64,000 nucleotides of DNA. It comes from Prevotella sp. DNF00663. Its GTDB lineage: Bacteria; Bacteroidota; Bacteroidia; Bacteroidales; Bacteroidaceae. A program made the translations under genes and the position numbers. The stretch covers positions 1 through 64,000 of the forward strand of contig NZ_KQ960659.1 of the NCBI RefSeq assembly GCF_001553265.1. The letters run 5' to 3'. Each line of letters opens with the position of its first letter. Positions within the stretch are counted from its first letter, which is position 1. Positions 9,188-17,485 of the stretch are shown here, piece by piece. The notes beneath the pieces were generated by a model. The model did not search any database and was not told the origin of the DNA. It worked only from the letters and a program-made list of their open reading frames with translations.

Positions 9188-10768
9188 ATGAGCAATGGAT
9201 TGTTACTTTGGGTGGACGACGAGATAGAATTGCTACGCGCCCACATTCTCTTCCTCACCAAGAAAGGCTACGAAGTAGAGACCACCAACAACGGCAGCGA
9301 CGCCATAGACATGGTTTCGCAACGCACTTACGACCTTATCTTACTCGATGAGATGATGCCCGGTCTCTCCGGATTGGAGACTTTGCAGCGCATCAAGGAG
9401 ATTTCGCCGGCCACACCGGTTGTTATGGTGACGCGAAGTGAAGAAGAGAATATCATGGAACAGGCTATCGGGAAAAAGATAGCCGACTATCTCATCAAGC
9501 CGGTGAATCCCAATCAGATACTCCTATCACTCAAAAAGAACATCCATAGTCGCGAGATTGTAAGCGAAGTAACACAGACCGGCTACCAACAAAACTTCCA
9601 ACAGATTTCCATGCAAATGCAAGACTGTCGTACACACGATGATTGGACAACACTTTATCGCCGACTGGTGCACTGGGAATTGGAACTAAGCCACGCCGAC
9701 AGTGCCATGACCGACATGCTACGTATACAGAAAGACGAGGCCAATCAGGGCTATGCCAAATACGTCAAACAGCATTATATGGACTGGATGGAGCAATTAG
9801 CACAGGCTCGCAAGACGGGACAACAGGCCACAGACAGACCTCTGATGAGCCCCGACATTTTCAAACACAGTGTATTTCCACCGCTCGACCAAGGCGAAAA
9901 AGTGTATCTCGTGGTCATAGACAACTTTCGTTACGACCAATGGCGTACTATCATGTCCGATCTCAGCGACCAGTTTGAAATCAGCGAAGACCTCTATCAA
10001 TCCATCCTACCCACTGCTACTCAATACGCACGTAACGCTATTTTCAGTGGATTGATGCCTGCCGAAATAGCTCAAATGTACCCGGAACTGTGGGTAGATG
10101 AGGAAGAAGACGAGGGAAAAAACCTGAAAGAAGACGAGTTGATAGCCACACAAATAGCGCGTTTTCGCCGTCGTGACACGTTCAGCTACCATAAAATCAA
10201 TGACTCAGACGGTGCAAAAGACTTCATGAGTCATCTCAACGAACTAGAAAACTACGATCTAAACGTAGTTGTTGTGAACTTTATCGACATGCTATCCCAT
10301 GCTCGTACCGAGTCGCGTATGGTACGCGAACTTGCCAAAGACGAAAGTGCCTACCGCTCCATCACACGAAGTTGGTTCAGACACTCGGTGCTGGCTGACC
10401 TCTTCAAGCACCTTGCCGGGCAGTCATGTCGCGTCATCGTTACCACCGATCACGGTAGTATACGTGCCCAAAAGCCAGTAAAAATCATCGGCGACCGCAA
10501 CACCAACACCAATCTGCGGTATAAGTTGGGACGCAATCTAGCCTACGACGACCGACAACTGTTCGTCATTAAAGAGCCACGCAAGGCTCTATTGCCTTCA
10601 CCCAACATCAGTACGAGTTACGTATTTGCTACAGGCGACGACTTCTTTGCCTATCCCAACAATTACAACTATTACGTGTCGTACTACAAAGACACGTTCC
10701 AACATGGTGGCATCTCTATGGAAGAGATGCTCATACCGTTGGTAACACTCACTCCACGCAAACGTTAA
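9188..10768 (+). CDS. porX: PorX: response regulator fused to PglZ phosphatase domain
   Basis: 526 residues, close to the length of known PorX. Residues 1-120 form a CheY-like receiver: acidic pair D10-D11, phospho-acceptor D54 in LILLDEMMPG, then MVTRSEE and the Lys of YLIKPV. The rest is an alkaline-phosphatase-superfamily PglZ domain (VIDNFRYDQWR near 240, then LSHARTE and VTTDHGS as likely metal ligands). There is no DNA-binding domain. In Porphyromonas and Flavobacterium PorX regulates the type IX secretion system, through a sigma factor or cyclic oligonucleotide cleavage. It follows the PorW-like gene by three bases. Confidence 0.9.
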   Translation: MSNGLLLWVDDEIELLRAHILFLTKKGYEVETTNNGSDAIDMVSQRTYDLILLDEMMPGLSGLETLQRIKEISPATPVVMVTRSEEENIMEQAIGKKIADYLIKPVNPNQILLSLKKNIHSREIVSEVTQTGYQQNFQQISMQMQDCRTHDDWTTLYRRLVHWELELSHADSAMTDMLRIQKDEANQGYAKYVKQHYMDWMEQLAQARKTGQQATDRPLMSPDIFKHSVFPPLDQGEKVYLVVIDNFRYDQWRTIMSDLSDQFEISEDLYQSILPTATQYARNAIFSGLMPAEIAQMYPELWVDEEEDEGKNLKEDELIATQIARFRRRDTFSYHKINDSDGAKDFMSHLNELENYDLNVVVVNFIDMLSHARTESRMVRELAKDESAYRSITRSWFRHSVLADLFKHLAGQSCRVIVTTDHGSIRAQKPVKIIGDRNTNTNLRYKLGRNLAYDDRQLFVIKEPRKALLPSPNISTSYVFATGDDFFAYPNNYNYYVSYYKDTFQHGGISMEEMLIPLVTLTPRKR

Positions 10769-10779
10769 TTCCTTGATAC

Positions 10780-11571
10780 ATGCAAGAACAACTATTATTA
10801 TACTTGACACGTGGTATCGCTTTCATACTTGGTATAATTGCTGTTACCGTGATGATAAAGCGATTCATCAACAATTGGCGCTCTGTACGTCCATTGGCTT
10901 TAGGGCGCAATATCAACACGCCTGTCACATGTTACTACCCGGACAACTTGACAAAATTTCTATATCGTGTATTCTTTGACCCTCAAGATATCAATTTTAC
11001 TTCTTATTATACAGCCATAGGACTGATAACTCTCTCCCCCGCCGAGTTTTTTAGTATCATGATAACTGTTAGCTTCATGCTGCTAGTCATGATATATAAA
11101 TTAGGGAAACTCATTGTACACTATCGCCGGTTAAGCTCTAAGATACCCGCAGTGGAATTATCTGCCGAGGGTATCAGACTCATTACCACCCTAAACGATG
11201 CTGCTGTATGCTATATGGAAGATAGTTGGAGCAATGTAAAGCGGGTATTCCTATATCGCCATTACGCCAAGATTATAACCAAGAAGCGTACATATTATGC
11301 TTTTCATGATACCCACGACCTTGATGTCAGAGACAAAATAGCCATGCACTTCAAACGCAATAGAGATGAACTCGTGTTTGAAAAGTCCGTTCAGCCATCT
11401 TCACCCAATCTATTATTGACCGTGCTATGCTTTGTTATTGGACCCATTCTCAGTATTCCACTCTATATTATCTACAATAGAGAAGATACGAAAAGTGCGC
11501 GAATATATCTTATCGCGAGTTTAATTCTCCCAATAATTGTTAGTATATTTTACTGTGTCAGTACTTCTTAG
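10780..11571 (+). CDS. Unknown membrane protein with PH-like cytoplasmic segment
   Basis: 263 residues. Hydrophobic segments occur near residues 8-26, 78-110 and, as a pair, 212-262. Between them is a soluble stretch (residues about 125-205) beginning IPAVELSAEGIRLITT and containing a WSNVKRVFLYRH motif, the kind of beta-rich pattern seen in bacterial PH-like domains. I do not recognise the family. It sits between porX (11 bp upstream) and tsaE (30 bp downstream) and appears co-transcribed. Base composition looks a little more AT-rich than its neighbours, so it may be a later arrival in the operon. Confidence 0.75.
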   Translation: MQEQLLLYLTRGIAFILGIIAVTVMIKRFINNWRSVRPLALGRNINTPVTCYYPDNLTKFLYRVFFDPQDINFTSYYTAIGLITLSPAEFFSIMITVSFMLLVMIYKLGKLIVHYRRLSSKIPAVELSAEGIRLITTLNDAAVCYMEDSWSNVKRVFLYRHYAKIITKKRTYYAFHDTHDLDVRDKIAMHFKRNRDELVFEKSVQPSSPNLLLTVLCFVIGPILSIPLYIIYNREDTKSARIYLIASLILPIIVSIFYCVSTS

Positions 11572-11601
11572 CAATGAAACAACAAATTAAAATCACAGAA
11601 T

Positions 11602-12015
11602 ATGAAAATTAAAATCGACTCATTAGACAACATCCACGAGGCTGCCAAACAATTTATCGAGCACATGGGCGAAGGTAAAGTATTCGCTTTCTACGGTAAG
11701 ATGGGTGCCGGAAAAACCACATTCATCAAAGCTATATGCGAAGAGATGGGCGTGGAAGACGTCATTACATCACCCACTTTCGCCATTGTCAACGAATATC
11801 GGTCGAACACAACCGAAGAAATTATCTACCATTTCGACTTCTATCGCATCAAGAAACTGGAAGAAGTCTACGACATGGGATATGAAGATTACTTCTATAG
11901 TGGAGCCCTCTGTTTCTTGGAATGGCCCGAACTCATCGAGGAAATACTTCCCGGCGATGCCACGAAGGTGACTATCACGACCGAAGAAGACGGTTCTAGG
12001 AGCGTGGAGTTTTAA
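11602..12015 (+). CDS. tsaE: tRNA threonylcarbamoyladenosine synthesis ATPase TsaE
   Basis: 137 residues, standard length. A Walker A motif [14 protein letters not shown] lies near residue 32, followed by [12 protein letters not shown] and YHFDFYRI, which are family hallmarks, and FLEWPELI near the end. TsaE works with TsaB and TsaD to make t6A37 on ANN-decoding tRNAs. It is last in the operon and is followed directly by a strong hairpin. Confidence 0.95.
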   Translation: MKIKIDSLDNIHEAAKQFIEHMGEGKVFAFYGKMGAGKTTFIKAICEEMGVEDVITSPTFAIVNEYRSNTTEEIIYHFDFYRIKKLEEVYDMGYEDYFYSGALCFLEWPELIEEILPGDATKVTITTEEDGSRSVEF

Positions 12016-12018
12016 CCT

Positions 12019-12052
12019 CTCCCCCGTCCCCTCTCCCAAGGGGACGGGGGAG
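12019..12052. terminator. GC-rich 14-bp hairpin after tsaE
   Basis: A perfect 14-bp stem (12019-12032 with 12039-12052) with a 6-nt loop starts three bases after the tsaE stop. There is no clear T tract, so it may be a processing or stabilising hairpin or a repeat module rather than a classical terminator. A related CCTC...GAGG-type sequence recurs near 51845-51878 and more weakly at 41371-41405. Confidence 0.6.
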
Positions 12053-12159
12053 ATAAAGTATCTCTTCGCAAGACAACTATTGGGAAAGATGAATACATTC
12101 TGCAACTAAATAACATGCCGACAAGTACTCCACCGTAAGCAACAATACCTTAACTTCTA

Positions 12160-12360
12160 ACCCATAGATTCCCCACTCCTCACTCATAACCCCTCACTCA
12201 TAACTCATCATTCCTCACTTATCACTCCCAAATCGTCTACTTGTCAACCTGTCAACTTATCTACTACCAGACTGCATCGTTCCGGCAACATTGCTGCCTC
12301 AACTTTGCAGCATCGCTGAACAGGCTTAACAGTAATGCTGCCACAACCTTGCAGCCAATT
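12160..12360. repeat. Composite repeat, locus B, including 22-bp array
   Basis: Three modules in a row fill the tsaE-serpin gap. First, CACTCCTCACTC/CATAACTC-like direct repeats (about 12168-12230). Second, ACTTGTCAACCTGTCAACTT-type repeats (about 12239-12262). Third, 22-bp units at 12284-12305, 12306-12327 and 12328-12349, with a partial unit from 12350. No coding potential is evident in 12053-12460. Confidence 0.65.
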
Positions 12361-12460
12361 AAGTTTGTAAGTTTTTGATTTTAGGAGTTCTTGAGTCATA
12401 AGACAAAACCGCAGACTATATAGGGCGAGCTCTATTCTCTCCTCATATCAACACTTCCTC

Positions 12461-13696
12461 TTATTTTCCCCAAAACGTGCCGACGAAATTGACGGAACCA
12501 TATTTATCGGTAATAACATAGGCAAACGGATGGTCACAATAGAACTTTACTTGATCCGGCCGAGGATTTTCTACCGTGGCACTCAACACAGCTATCTCGG
12601 CAGTTGTGACAGATTGTGCTTCCGTCTTCTTCTCTGCCACAATTAACTTCGACTTTTGTTTCACCTCCTTTATATAGAGTGGTACCTGACCTTCAGTCAT
12701 CTTAGAGAAGTCAGCTGCCGCTCCAAAAGCAATTCCAAGCCCCATTGACACCAGATAATCATTGAGTGTATAAGACGTCTCCAATGCCATGCGCGGCAAA
12801 GCCAACTCAACCTGTGCCATTTTGTGCATATTCTTCTGTAACAATCCCCATGACTTTGTATCCAATTGACGAACGACTTTTGCCAACACTACACCCTCTT
12901 TGGGCAGTAATACATACATGTGATAACCGGCCGTATAGGGTATTTGCAAGATTCGGAAGTCACCGGCATCGTAGTATAATAACTGACGCAGCGTATTATG
13001 CATCATCTGTACCTCAGCAATCTTCTGTTCGCCATCAAAGAAAGGGGCATCGGGTTCTGTATCAGCAGCATCGAATGGATACTTCCAAAAACCGTGGAAA
13101 CGAACTTCGGAAGTCAATGTGATATTCTGCTTCTCAACACTTCGCATGCTCGCAAAATAATACTTTGTTGCATTTTCTTTAAATGCGGGCGATAGAACGA
13201 GACCATCCGGCACGTCTATCGTATTGGCAACCTCTGCAAACGACCACTTTGGTTCCTGTTTGCCATGCCCCCTATAAGCTTGACTCAACATCATTTCATG
13301 CTGCAAGACACGCATCTGTAGTGAGTTGTCAAAGCCCAATACCCGCTCAAATGCCTTACGCGTATCTCCGACCGCACCATCATTGATGATACTAAGGGCA
13401 TAGGTGAGCCCCTGCGGAGAAAGGAAAACAGACTTCTTCGATGTCTTATTAAACAGTTGTTTGAAGAGTTGAAAGGCCATTCGATTGTTCGTTTGCTGCA
13501 CCAACGCACTGTCTTTAGCCGACGGTGCACGCGAGTCAAGAAAGTCTTGAGCAACCTTGTCAAGTCGCATATTTAGCACTGTGACACTGTCTTTATCTAC
13601 CTTTTGAGTACTCATCTTTGGCTTGCAACCAATTGTCAATAGGCAACTAAGGCTCGCAAACCCAAACATAGACATGATAAACTTCATTCTTTTCAT
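12461..13696 (-). CDS. Serpin-family lipoprotein (serine protease inhibitor)
   Basis: 411 residues from ATG 13696, where MKRMKFIMSMFGFASLSCLLTIGC gives a lipoprotein signal; a longer frame reaches across the promoter. The body is a full serpin, with the shutter region SVFLSPQGLTYALSIINDGA near residue 90 and the C-terminal HPFAYVITDKYGSVNFVGTFWGK. The reactive loop reads EKKTEAQSVTTAEIAVL-SA. Hinge positions P17 Glu and P14 Thr are kept, P15 is Lys instead of Gly, and counting places Leu-Ser at P1-P1'. That predicts inhibition of chymotrypsin- or elastase-like proteases. Its own -7 element lies just upstream. Confidence 0.92.
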   Translation of the reverse strand: MKRMKFIMSMFGFASLSCLLTIGCKPKMSTQKVDKDSVTVLNMRLDKVAQDFLDSRAPSAKDSALVQQTNNRMAFQLFKQLFNKTSKKSVFLSPQGLTYALSIINDGAVGDTRKAFERVLGFDNSLQMRVLQHEMMLSQAYRGHGKQEPKWSFAEVANTIDVPDGLVLSPAFKENATKYYFASMRSVEKQNITLTSEVRFHGFWKYPFDAADTEPDAPFFDGEQKIAEVQMMHNTLRQLLYYDAGDFRILQIPYTAGYHMYVLLPKEGVVLAKVVRQLDTKSWGLLQKNMHKMAQVELALPRMALETSYTLNDYLVSMGLGIAFGAAADFSKMTEGQVPLYIKEVKQKSKLIVAEKKTEAQSVTTAEIAVLSATVENPRPDQVKFYCDHPFAYVITDKYGSVNFVGTFWGK

Positions 13697-13721
13697 ACAA
13701 AATACTGTTTTGATTACATCG

Positions 13722-13729
13722 CAAATATA
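13722..13729 (-). promoter_or_regulatory. -7 element for the serpin gene
   Basis: Minus-strand TATATTTG fits TAnnTTTG and lies about 26 bp upstream of the chosen ATG. The -33 region overlaps the terminator of the preceding gene and is not convincing. Confidence 0.5.
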
Positions 13730-13731
13730 CG

Positions 13732-13763
13732 AAAAAGCCCAGCAAACCATAGGTTTACCGGGC
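13732..13763 (-). terminator. Terminator of the rsmI/coiled-coil lipoprotein operon
   Basis: Imperfect stem 13737-13748 with 13752-13763 (two mismatches), followed on the minus strand by five T residues. It is 21 bp after the stop of the coiled-coil lipoprotein. Confidence 0.65.
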
Positions 13764-13783
13764 ATAATATCTGTTAATACGAT

Positions 13784-14638
13784 TTACTTAACTAGAATGA
13801 CAAGATACTTACTTGTACTCCAGAAGAGATTAGGATTCGTGATACGTAACACGTATTGCTTATTAGCATCCGTGGTCAAAGTGTAACTGCTAGACGGATG
13901 AGTGGTCATAACCTTAGCCGACTTGCTATACAGTTTGATGGTGTTGTCTACACGAATATCAATCTTAGTGAAGTAACTCTTGTTGAAATTGGCCTGTAAT
14001 ACCTTACCATCATCGAGAATACGCTGCTCTTTCAACTCTTTCTTCGTACCGAAAACATACCAAGCCGTGTTGAGTTGCTTGTCTTGTGCGCTGATGGTCT
14101 GGCTCTTAGAATTACTCTCAGAAGCCAAGTTGTTCACATTCGTATTAAGGTTATTGATGGTCTCATCAAGCTCTGAGATGTGAATATCCTTTGCATCGAG
14201 TTCGGCTCTAAGCTGTTGCAACTGTTGATCTTTCTCATCCAACTGCTTCACCAAATTCTCTATTGTACTCTGCATCTGCGTACCCTGCATACTACTTTGA
14301 CTCACCTGATTACGCAATTTAGCAATGAGTTCGCGGTTACGCTTCATAGTCTGAGAGATAAACTGGATGTTCTCACGAATCTGTTGAGATTTGTTAGCAC
14401 CCTCACCATCCTTGACAATGCTGACTCTATTTTCTGCCTCATTGATTTCGCGGAATCCTTCCTGAATCTCATTCAGCGTTGCCATCATATCATTCACCTC
14501 ATCATCTTTCTGAGCAATGATTCTCTGAAGTGAATCGGTTTGTGCCATATCGGCGAGACCCGACTGCGGTTTACCCTGTTTGCACCCCGTCAGCGTCAAC
14601 ATAAATGCGCCTGCTACTAACAACAAAAACTGTTTCAT
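13784..14638 (-). CDS. Coiled-coil lipoprotein, Cbp1-like
   Basis: 284 residues. The signal MKQFLLLVAGAFMLTLTGC ends in a lipobox. Residues 35-190 are heptad-rich and polar, predicting a long coiled coil (QLDEKDQQLQQLRAELDAKD). The C-terminal 90 residues form a small beta-rich domain opening with AWYVFGTKKELKEQRIL. This arrangement resembles the Bacteroidales Cbp1 family, one member of which is described as a collagen-binding glycoprotein. D-S-L near residue 35 fits the Bacteroidetes O-glycosylation motif. Collagen binding is not shown for this protein. It follows rsmI by 5 bp. Confidence 0.7.
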   Translation of the reverse strand: MKQFLLLVAGAFMLTLTGCKQGKPQSGLADMAQTDSLQRIIAQKDDEVNDMMATLNEIQEGFREINEAENRVSIVKDGEGANKSQQIRENIQFISQTMKRNRELIAKLRNQVSQSSMQGTQMQSTIENLVKQLDEKDQQLQQLRAELDAKDIHISELDETINNLNTNVNNLASESNSKSQTISAQDKQLNTAWYVFGTKKELKEQRILDDGKVLQANFNKSYFTKIDIRVDNTIKLYSKSAKVMTTHPSSSYTLTTDANKQYVLRITNPNLFWSTSKYLVILVK

Positions 14639-14643
14639 ATTAT

Positions 14644-15342
14644 TTATTCCTTTGTTTTTTTATTTGCTTTTGCATCTGCTCCAGCCAATACTATCACGAT
14701 TTCACCTCGTGGTTCTGTAACTGTGAAATGCTCTATTACCTCTTTTAAAGAGCCACGTACGTGCTCTTCGTGTACTTTGGATATTTCTCGTGCCACACTC
14801 ACCTGTCGCTCTTCACCGAAGAACTCTGCGAATTGCTGTAACGTCTTGAGCAATCGATAGGGCGATTCATAGAACACCATCGTACGCGTCTCGGCCTGTA
14901 ATGAGAGTAAACGTGTCTGCCTACCTTTCTTCTGCGGTAGAAATCCTTCAAAACAGAAGCGGTCGCAAGGCAATCCCGATGACACGATAGCCGGTATACA
15001 AGCCGTTGGCCCGGGAAGCGTTTGTACCTCTATGCCGGCATTAGCAGCCTCGCGAGCCAAATAAAATCCGGGGTCGCTGATGCCCGGTGTGCCCGCATCG
15101 CTAATGAGAGCCACGTTTTGCCCAGTCTTGAGTCGCTCTACAATTCCATCGGCTGTGCCATGCTCGTTGAACTTATGATGTGACATGAGTCGATTCTTGA
15201 TGTCGAAATGCTTCAACAAAATGCCCGACGTACGCGTGTCTTCGGCAAGAATGAGATCGACCTCTTTCAAGATTCTGATCGCACGCATTGTCATATCTTC
15301 CAAGTTTCCTACAGGCGTAGGCACAATGTACAATATACCCAT
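14644..15342 (-). CDS. rsmI: 16S rRNA 2'-O-ribose C1402 methyltransferase
   Basis: 232 residues from ATG 15342 (MGILYIVPTPVGNLEDMTMRA), the conserved start of the family; upstream in-frame codons overlap the promoter. Further motifs are LAEDTRTSGILL, ALISDAGTPGISDPG (SAM-binding loop) and VFYESPYRL. RsmI methylates C1402 in the ribosomal decoding centre. The gene is divergent from tdk and leads the coiled-coil lipoprotein gene. Confidence 0.95.
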   Translation of the reverse strand: MGILYIVPTPVGNLEDMTMRAIRILKEVDLILAEDTRTSGILLKHFDIKNRLMSHHKFNEHGTADGIVERLKTGQNVALISDAGTPGISDPGFYLAREAANAGIEVQTLPGPTACIPAIVSSGLPCDRFCFEGFLPQKKGRQTRLLSLQAETRTMVFYESPYRLLKTLQQFAEFFGEERQVSVAREISKVHEEHVRGSLKEVIEHFTVTEPRGEIVIVLAGADAKANKKTKE

Positions 15343-15350
15343 ACTGGTCA

Positions 15351-15382
15351 CAAATGTAGTTAAATAATCTATTACCGCAAAA
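15351..15382 (-). promoter_or_regulatory. Promoter of rsmI
   Basis: TACATTTG (15351-15358, minus strand) with TTTTG (15378-15382) 19 bp upstream. The predicted start falls only a few bases before the rsmI ATG, implying an almost leaderless mRNA. Confidence 0.7.
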
Positions 15383-15396
15383 AAAGCCACTGTTTC

Positions 15397-15428
15397 TTTG
15401 CAATTTTTAAAACGTCTTCGTAATTTTG
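15397..15428 (+). promoter_or_regulatory. Promoter of tdk
   Basis: TTTG (15397-15400), 20 bp, TAATTTTG (15421-15428). Transcription would begin near 15434, right at the first ATG (15436), which argues for the second in-frame ATG at 15448. The promoter is back to back with that of rsmI. Confidence 0.75.
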
Positions 15429-15447
15429 CGTCTATATGACAAACAAT

Positions 15448-16023
15448 ATGATAGTGGAATCACACCGTCCCGGACGCATAGAAGTGGTGTGCGGTTCCAT
15501 GTTCTCAGGTAAAACAGAGGAACTCATCCGTCGCATGAGACGAGCTAACTTTGCCCATCAAAGAGTAGAAATATTCAAACCTGCGATGGACACGAGATAT
15601 TCTGAAGAGGACGTAGTGAGCCATGATAAAAACGTAATCAAGTCTACTCCCATCGAATCTTCGGGTTCGATACTGCTATTGGCAGAGGATATTGACGTGG
15701 TAGGTATCGACGAAGCGCAATTCTTGGACGATGGTTTGGTCAATGTTTGCAACCAATTGGCTAATCGAGGAGTGCGAGTTATCGTAGCCGGACTGGACAT
15801 GGATTATCAAGGAATACCTTTCGGACCGATTCCAGCTCTATGTGCCATTGCCGATGAAGTGACCAAAGTGCACGCCATCTGTGTAAAGTGTGGAGCCTTG
15901 GCTTACGTCAGTCATAGACTGGTGAAGAGCGATAAGCGCGTCATGCTGGGCGAGCAAGAGAAGTACGAACCGCTATGTCGTGACTGCTATCAGAAAGCTT
16001 TGGAAGAAGAAGTATCAATATAA
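15448..16023 (+). CDS. tdk: Thymidine kinase
   Basis: 191 residues from ATG 15448, chosen because the predicted transcription start abuts the ATG at 15436. It has [20 protein letters not shown] (Walker A) near residue 10, [12 protein letters not shown] (Walker B), the lasso loop, and a zinc ribbon with CVKCG and CRDC. It phosphorylates thymidine in salvage. It is followed after 5 bp by the AI-2E family transporter gene. Confidence 0.93.
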   Translation: MIVESHRPGRIEVVCGSMFSGKTEELIRRMRRANFAHQRVEIFKPAMDTRYSEEDVVSHDKNVIKSTPIESSGSILLLAEDIDVVGIDEAQFLDDGLVNVCNQLANRGVRVIVAGLDMDYQGIPFGPIPALCAIADEVTKVHAICVKCGALAYVSHRLVKSDKRVMLGEQEKYEPLCRDCYQKALEEEVSI

Positions 16024-16028
16024 ACTGA

Positions 16029-17144
16029 ATGAGAAAGGAGATAACATTCGACAAATTCATCCGGTGGACAGGCACAGGACTGCTCATCATCGGTGTGCTC
16101 TACATGGTTAACTACCTCAGTAGTGTACTACTGCCATTCTTTATTGCATGGCTTTTCGCCTATTTATTATATCCACTGGTTAAGTTTTTCCAGTATAAAT
16201 TGCACGTCAAAGTACGTGCATTAGCCATTCTACTGACCATGCTTGTGGTGCTGTTGGTTATCGGTCTCTTAGTCTATATGATTATTCCGCCCATGATTGA
16301 ACAGTTTAATAAACTGGGAGATTTTATCAGTCTTTGGGCACATAAGACGGCACACACCAACAATCTCACCAATTATATATCGCATTGGGTGCAGGAAAAT
16401 CAAGAAGCGATAGAGACATTTTTCAAGAGTAGCGACTTCACGGAAACTCTAAAGACGGCTATGCCCAAGGTTTTCTCGCTTGTAGGACAAACAGCTAGCA
16501 TCTTGATTAGCATCATAGCCTCGCTCATCGCCCTGCTCTACATGTTCTTCATCCTCATGGATTACGAATATCTGACGACCAACTGGATTCGTATATTTCC
16601 GGAGAAGAATCGTCCTTTCTGGCAATCATTGAGCGAAGACGTAGCTCGTGAACTCAACAATTATATCCGTGGCCAAGGCATGGTAGCTCTCTGTATGGGC
16701 ATTATGTTCTGCATAGGATTCACCATTTTAGACTTCCCCATGGCCATCGGTCTAGGTATTCTTATAGGAATCCTCGACCTAGTACCCTATTTACATACCT
16801 TCGCACTCATCCCTACTGCCTTTTTAGCCATGCTGAAAGCAGCTGATACCGGACAGAATTTTTGGGTCATCTTCGGCCTTGCCATAGGATTATTCTGCCT
16901 CGTTCAAGTGATCACCGATATGATAGTAACACCCAAAATCATGGGTAAGGCAATGGGACTCAATCCTGCTATCCTGCTTCTCTCCCTCTCTATTTGGGGT
17001 GCTATCCTCGGTTTTATCGGATTAATTATAGCCCTACCTCTCACTACCCTACTTATAGCCTACTGGCAACGATACGTAACAAAGGAAGAAGGAAGACTTG
17101 AAGACGCAGGTATATCGTTAAAAGATGTAAAAGAGAATAAATAG
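16029..17144 (+). CDS. AI-2E family transporter (PerM/YdiK type)
   Basis: 371 residues with about eight membrane segments in the family pattern: three near the N-terminus (LLIIGVLYMVNYLSSVLLPFF), a soluble insert at about 95-140, and a C-terminal block with LGILIGILDLVPYLHTF and the typical NPAILLLSLSIWGAILGFIG. Members export or exchange small solutes, but the substrate cannot be inferred. The gene starts 5 bp after tdk and probably shares its mRNA. Confidence 0.88.
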   Translation: MRKEITFDKFIRWTGTGLLIIGVLYMVNYLSSVLLPFFIAWLFAYLLYPLVKFFQYKLHVKVRALAILLTMLVVLLVIGLLVYMIIPPMIEQFNKLGDFISLWAHKTAHTNNLTNYISHWVQENQEAIETFFKSSDFTETLKTAMPKVFSLVGQTASILISIIASLIALLYMFFILMDYEYLTTNWIRIFPEKNRPFWQSLSEDVARELNNYIRGQGMVALCMGIMFCIGFTILDFPMAIGLGILIGILDLVPYLHTFALIPTAFLAMLKAADTGQNFWVIFGLAIGLFCLVQVITDMIVTPKIMGKAMGLNPAILLLSLSIWGAILGFIGLIIALPLTTLLIAYWQRYVTKEEGRLEDAGISLKDVKENK

Positions 17145-17179
17145 TTTAACTTCTATTTTCTCTTCTCAACAAAATTAAC

Positions 17180-17187
17180 TACCTTTG
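17180..17187 (+). promoter_or_regulatory. -7 element of tRNA-Lys
   Basis: TACCTTTG fits the -7 consensus, with the expected start about 20 nt before the tRNA. The -33 region is only T-rich. Confidence 0.55.
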
Positions 17188-17215
17188 CACACGCTTTTAA
17201 GGACTATCAAGTCTT

Positions 17216-17288
17216 GATCCGCTAGCTCAGCTGGTAGAGCACAACACTTTTAATGTTGGGGTCATGGGTTCGAGCCCCATGCGGATCA
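17216..17288 (+). tRNA. tRNA-Lys (anticodon TTT)
   Basis: 73 nt: acceptor GATCCGC/GCGGATC, D-arm GCTC...GAGC, anticodon stem CAACA/TGTTG with loop CTTTTAA (TTT), T-arm ATGGG-TTCGAGC-CCCAT. CCA is not encoded. Confidence 0.96.
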
Positions 17289-17297
17289 CAAAGCACG

Positions 17298-17328
17298 AAA
17301 AAGGGGATTCTTCACGAATCCCCTTTTT
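17298..17328 (+). terminator. Terminator of tRNA-Lys
   Basis: Perfect 13-bp stem (17298-17310 with 17316-17328), 5-nt loop, ending in T5, ten bases after the tRNA. Confidence 0.88.
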
Positions 17329-17485
17329 ACGTTTGATACATAGACACTTGTGTTTCAAATTCGTTAGTTTATAGGATTATCATACATCTCACAAACCTTG
17401 ATGTGCCTTTCCTGACTTTGATGGATATAAAAATAATAACTTTATCATATCCGACAACCCTTAAAAGTGCGTTTCCTTTCAGTAA

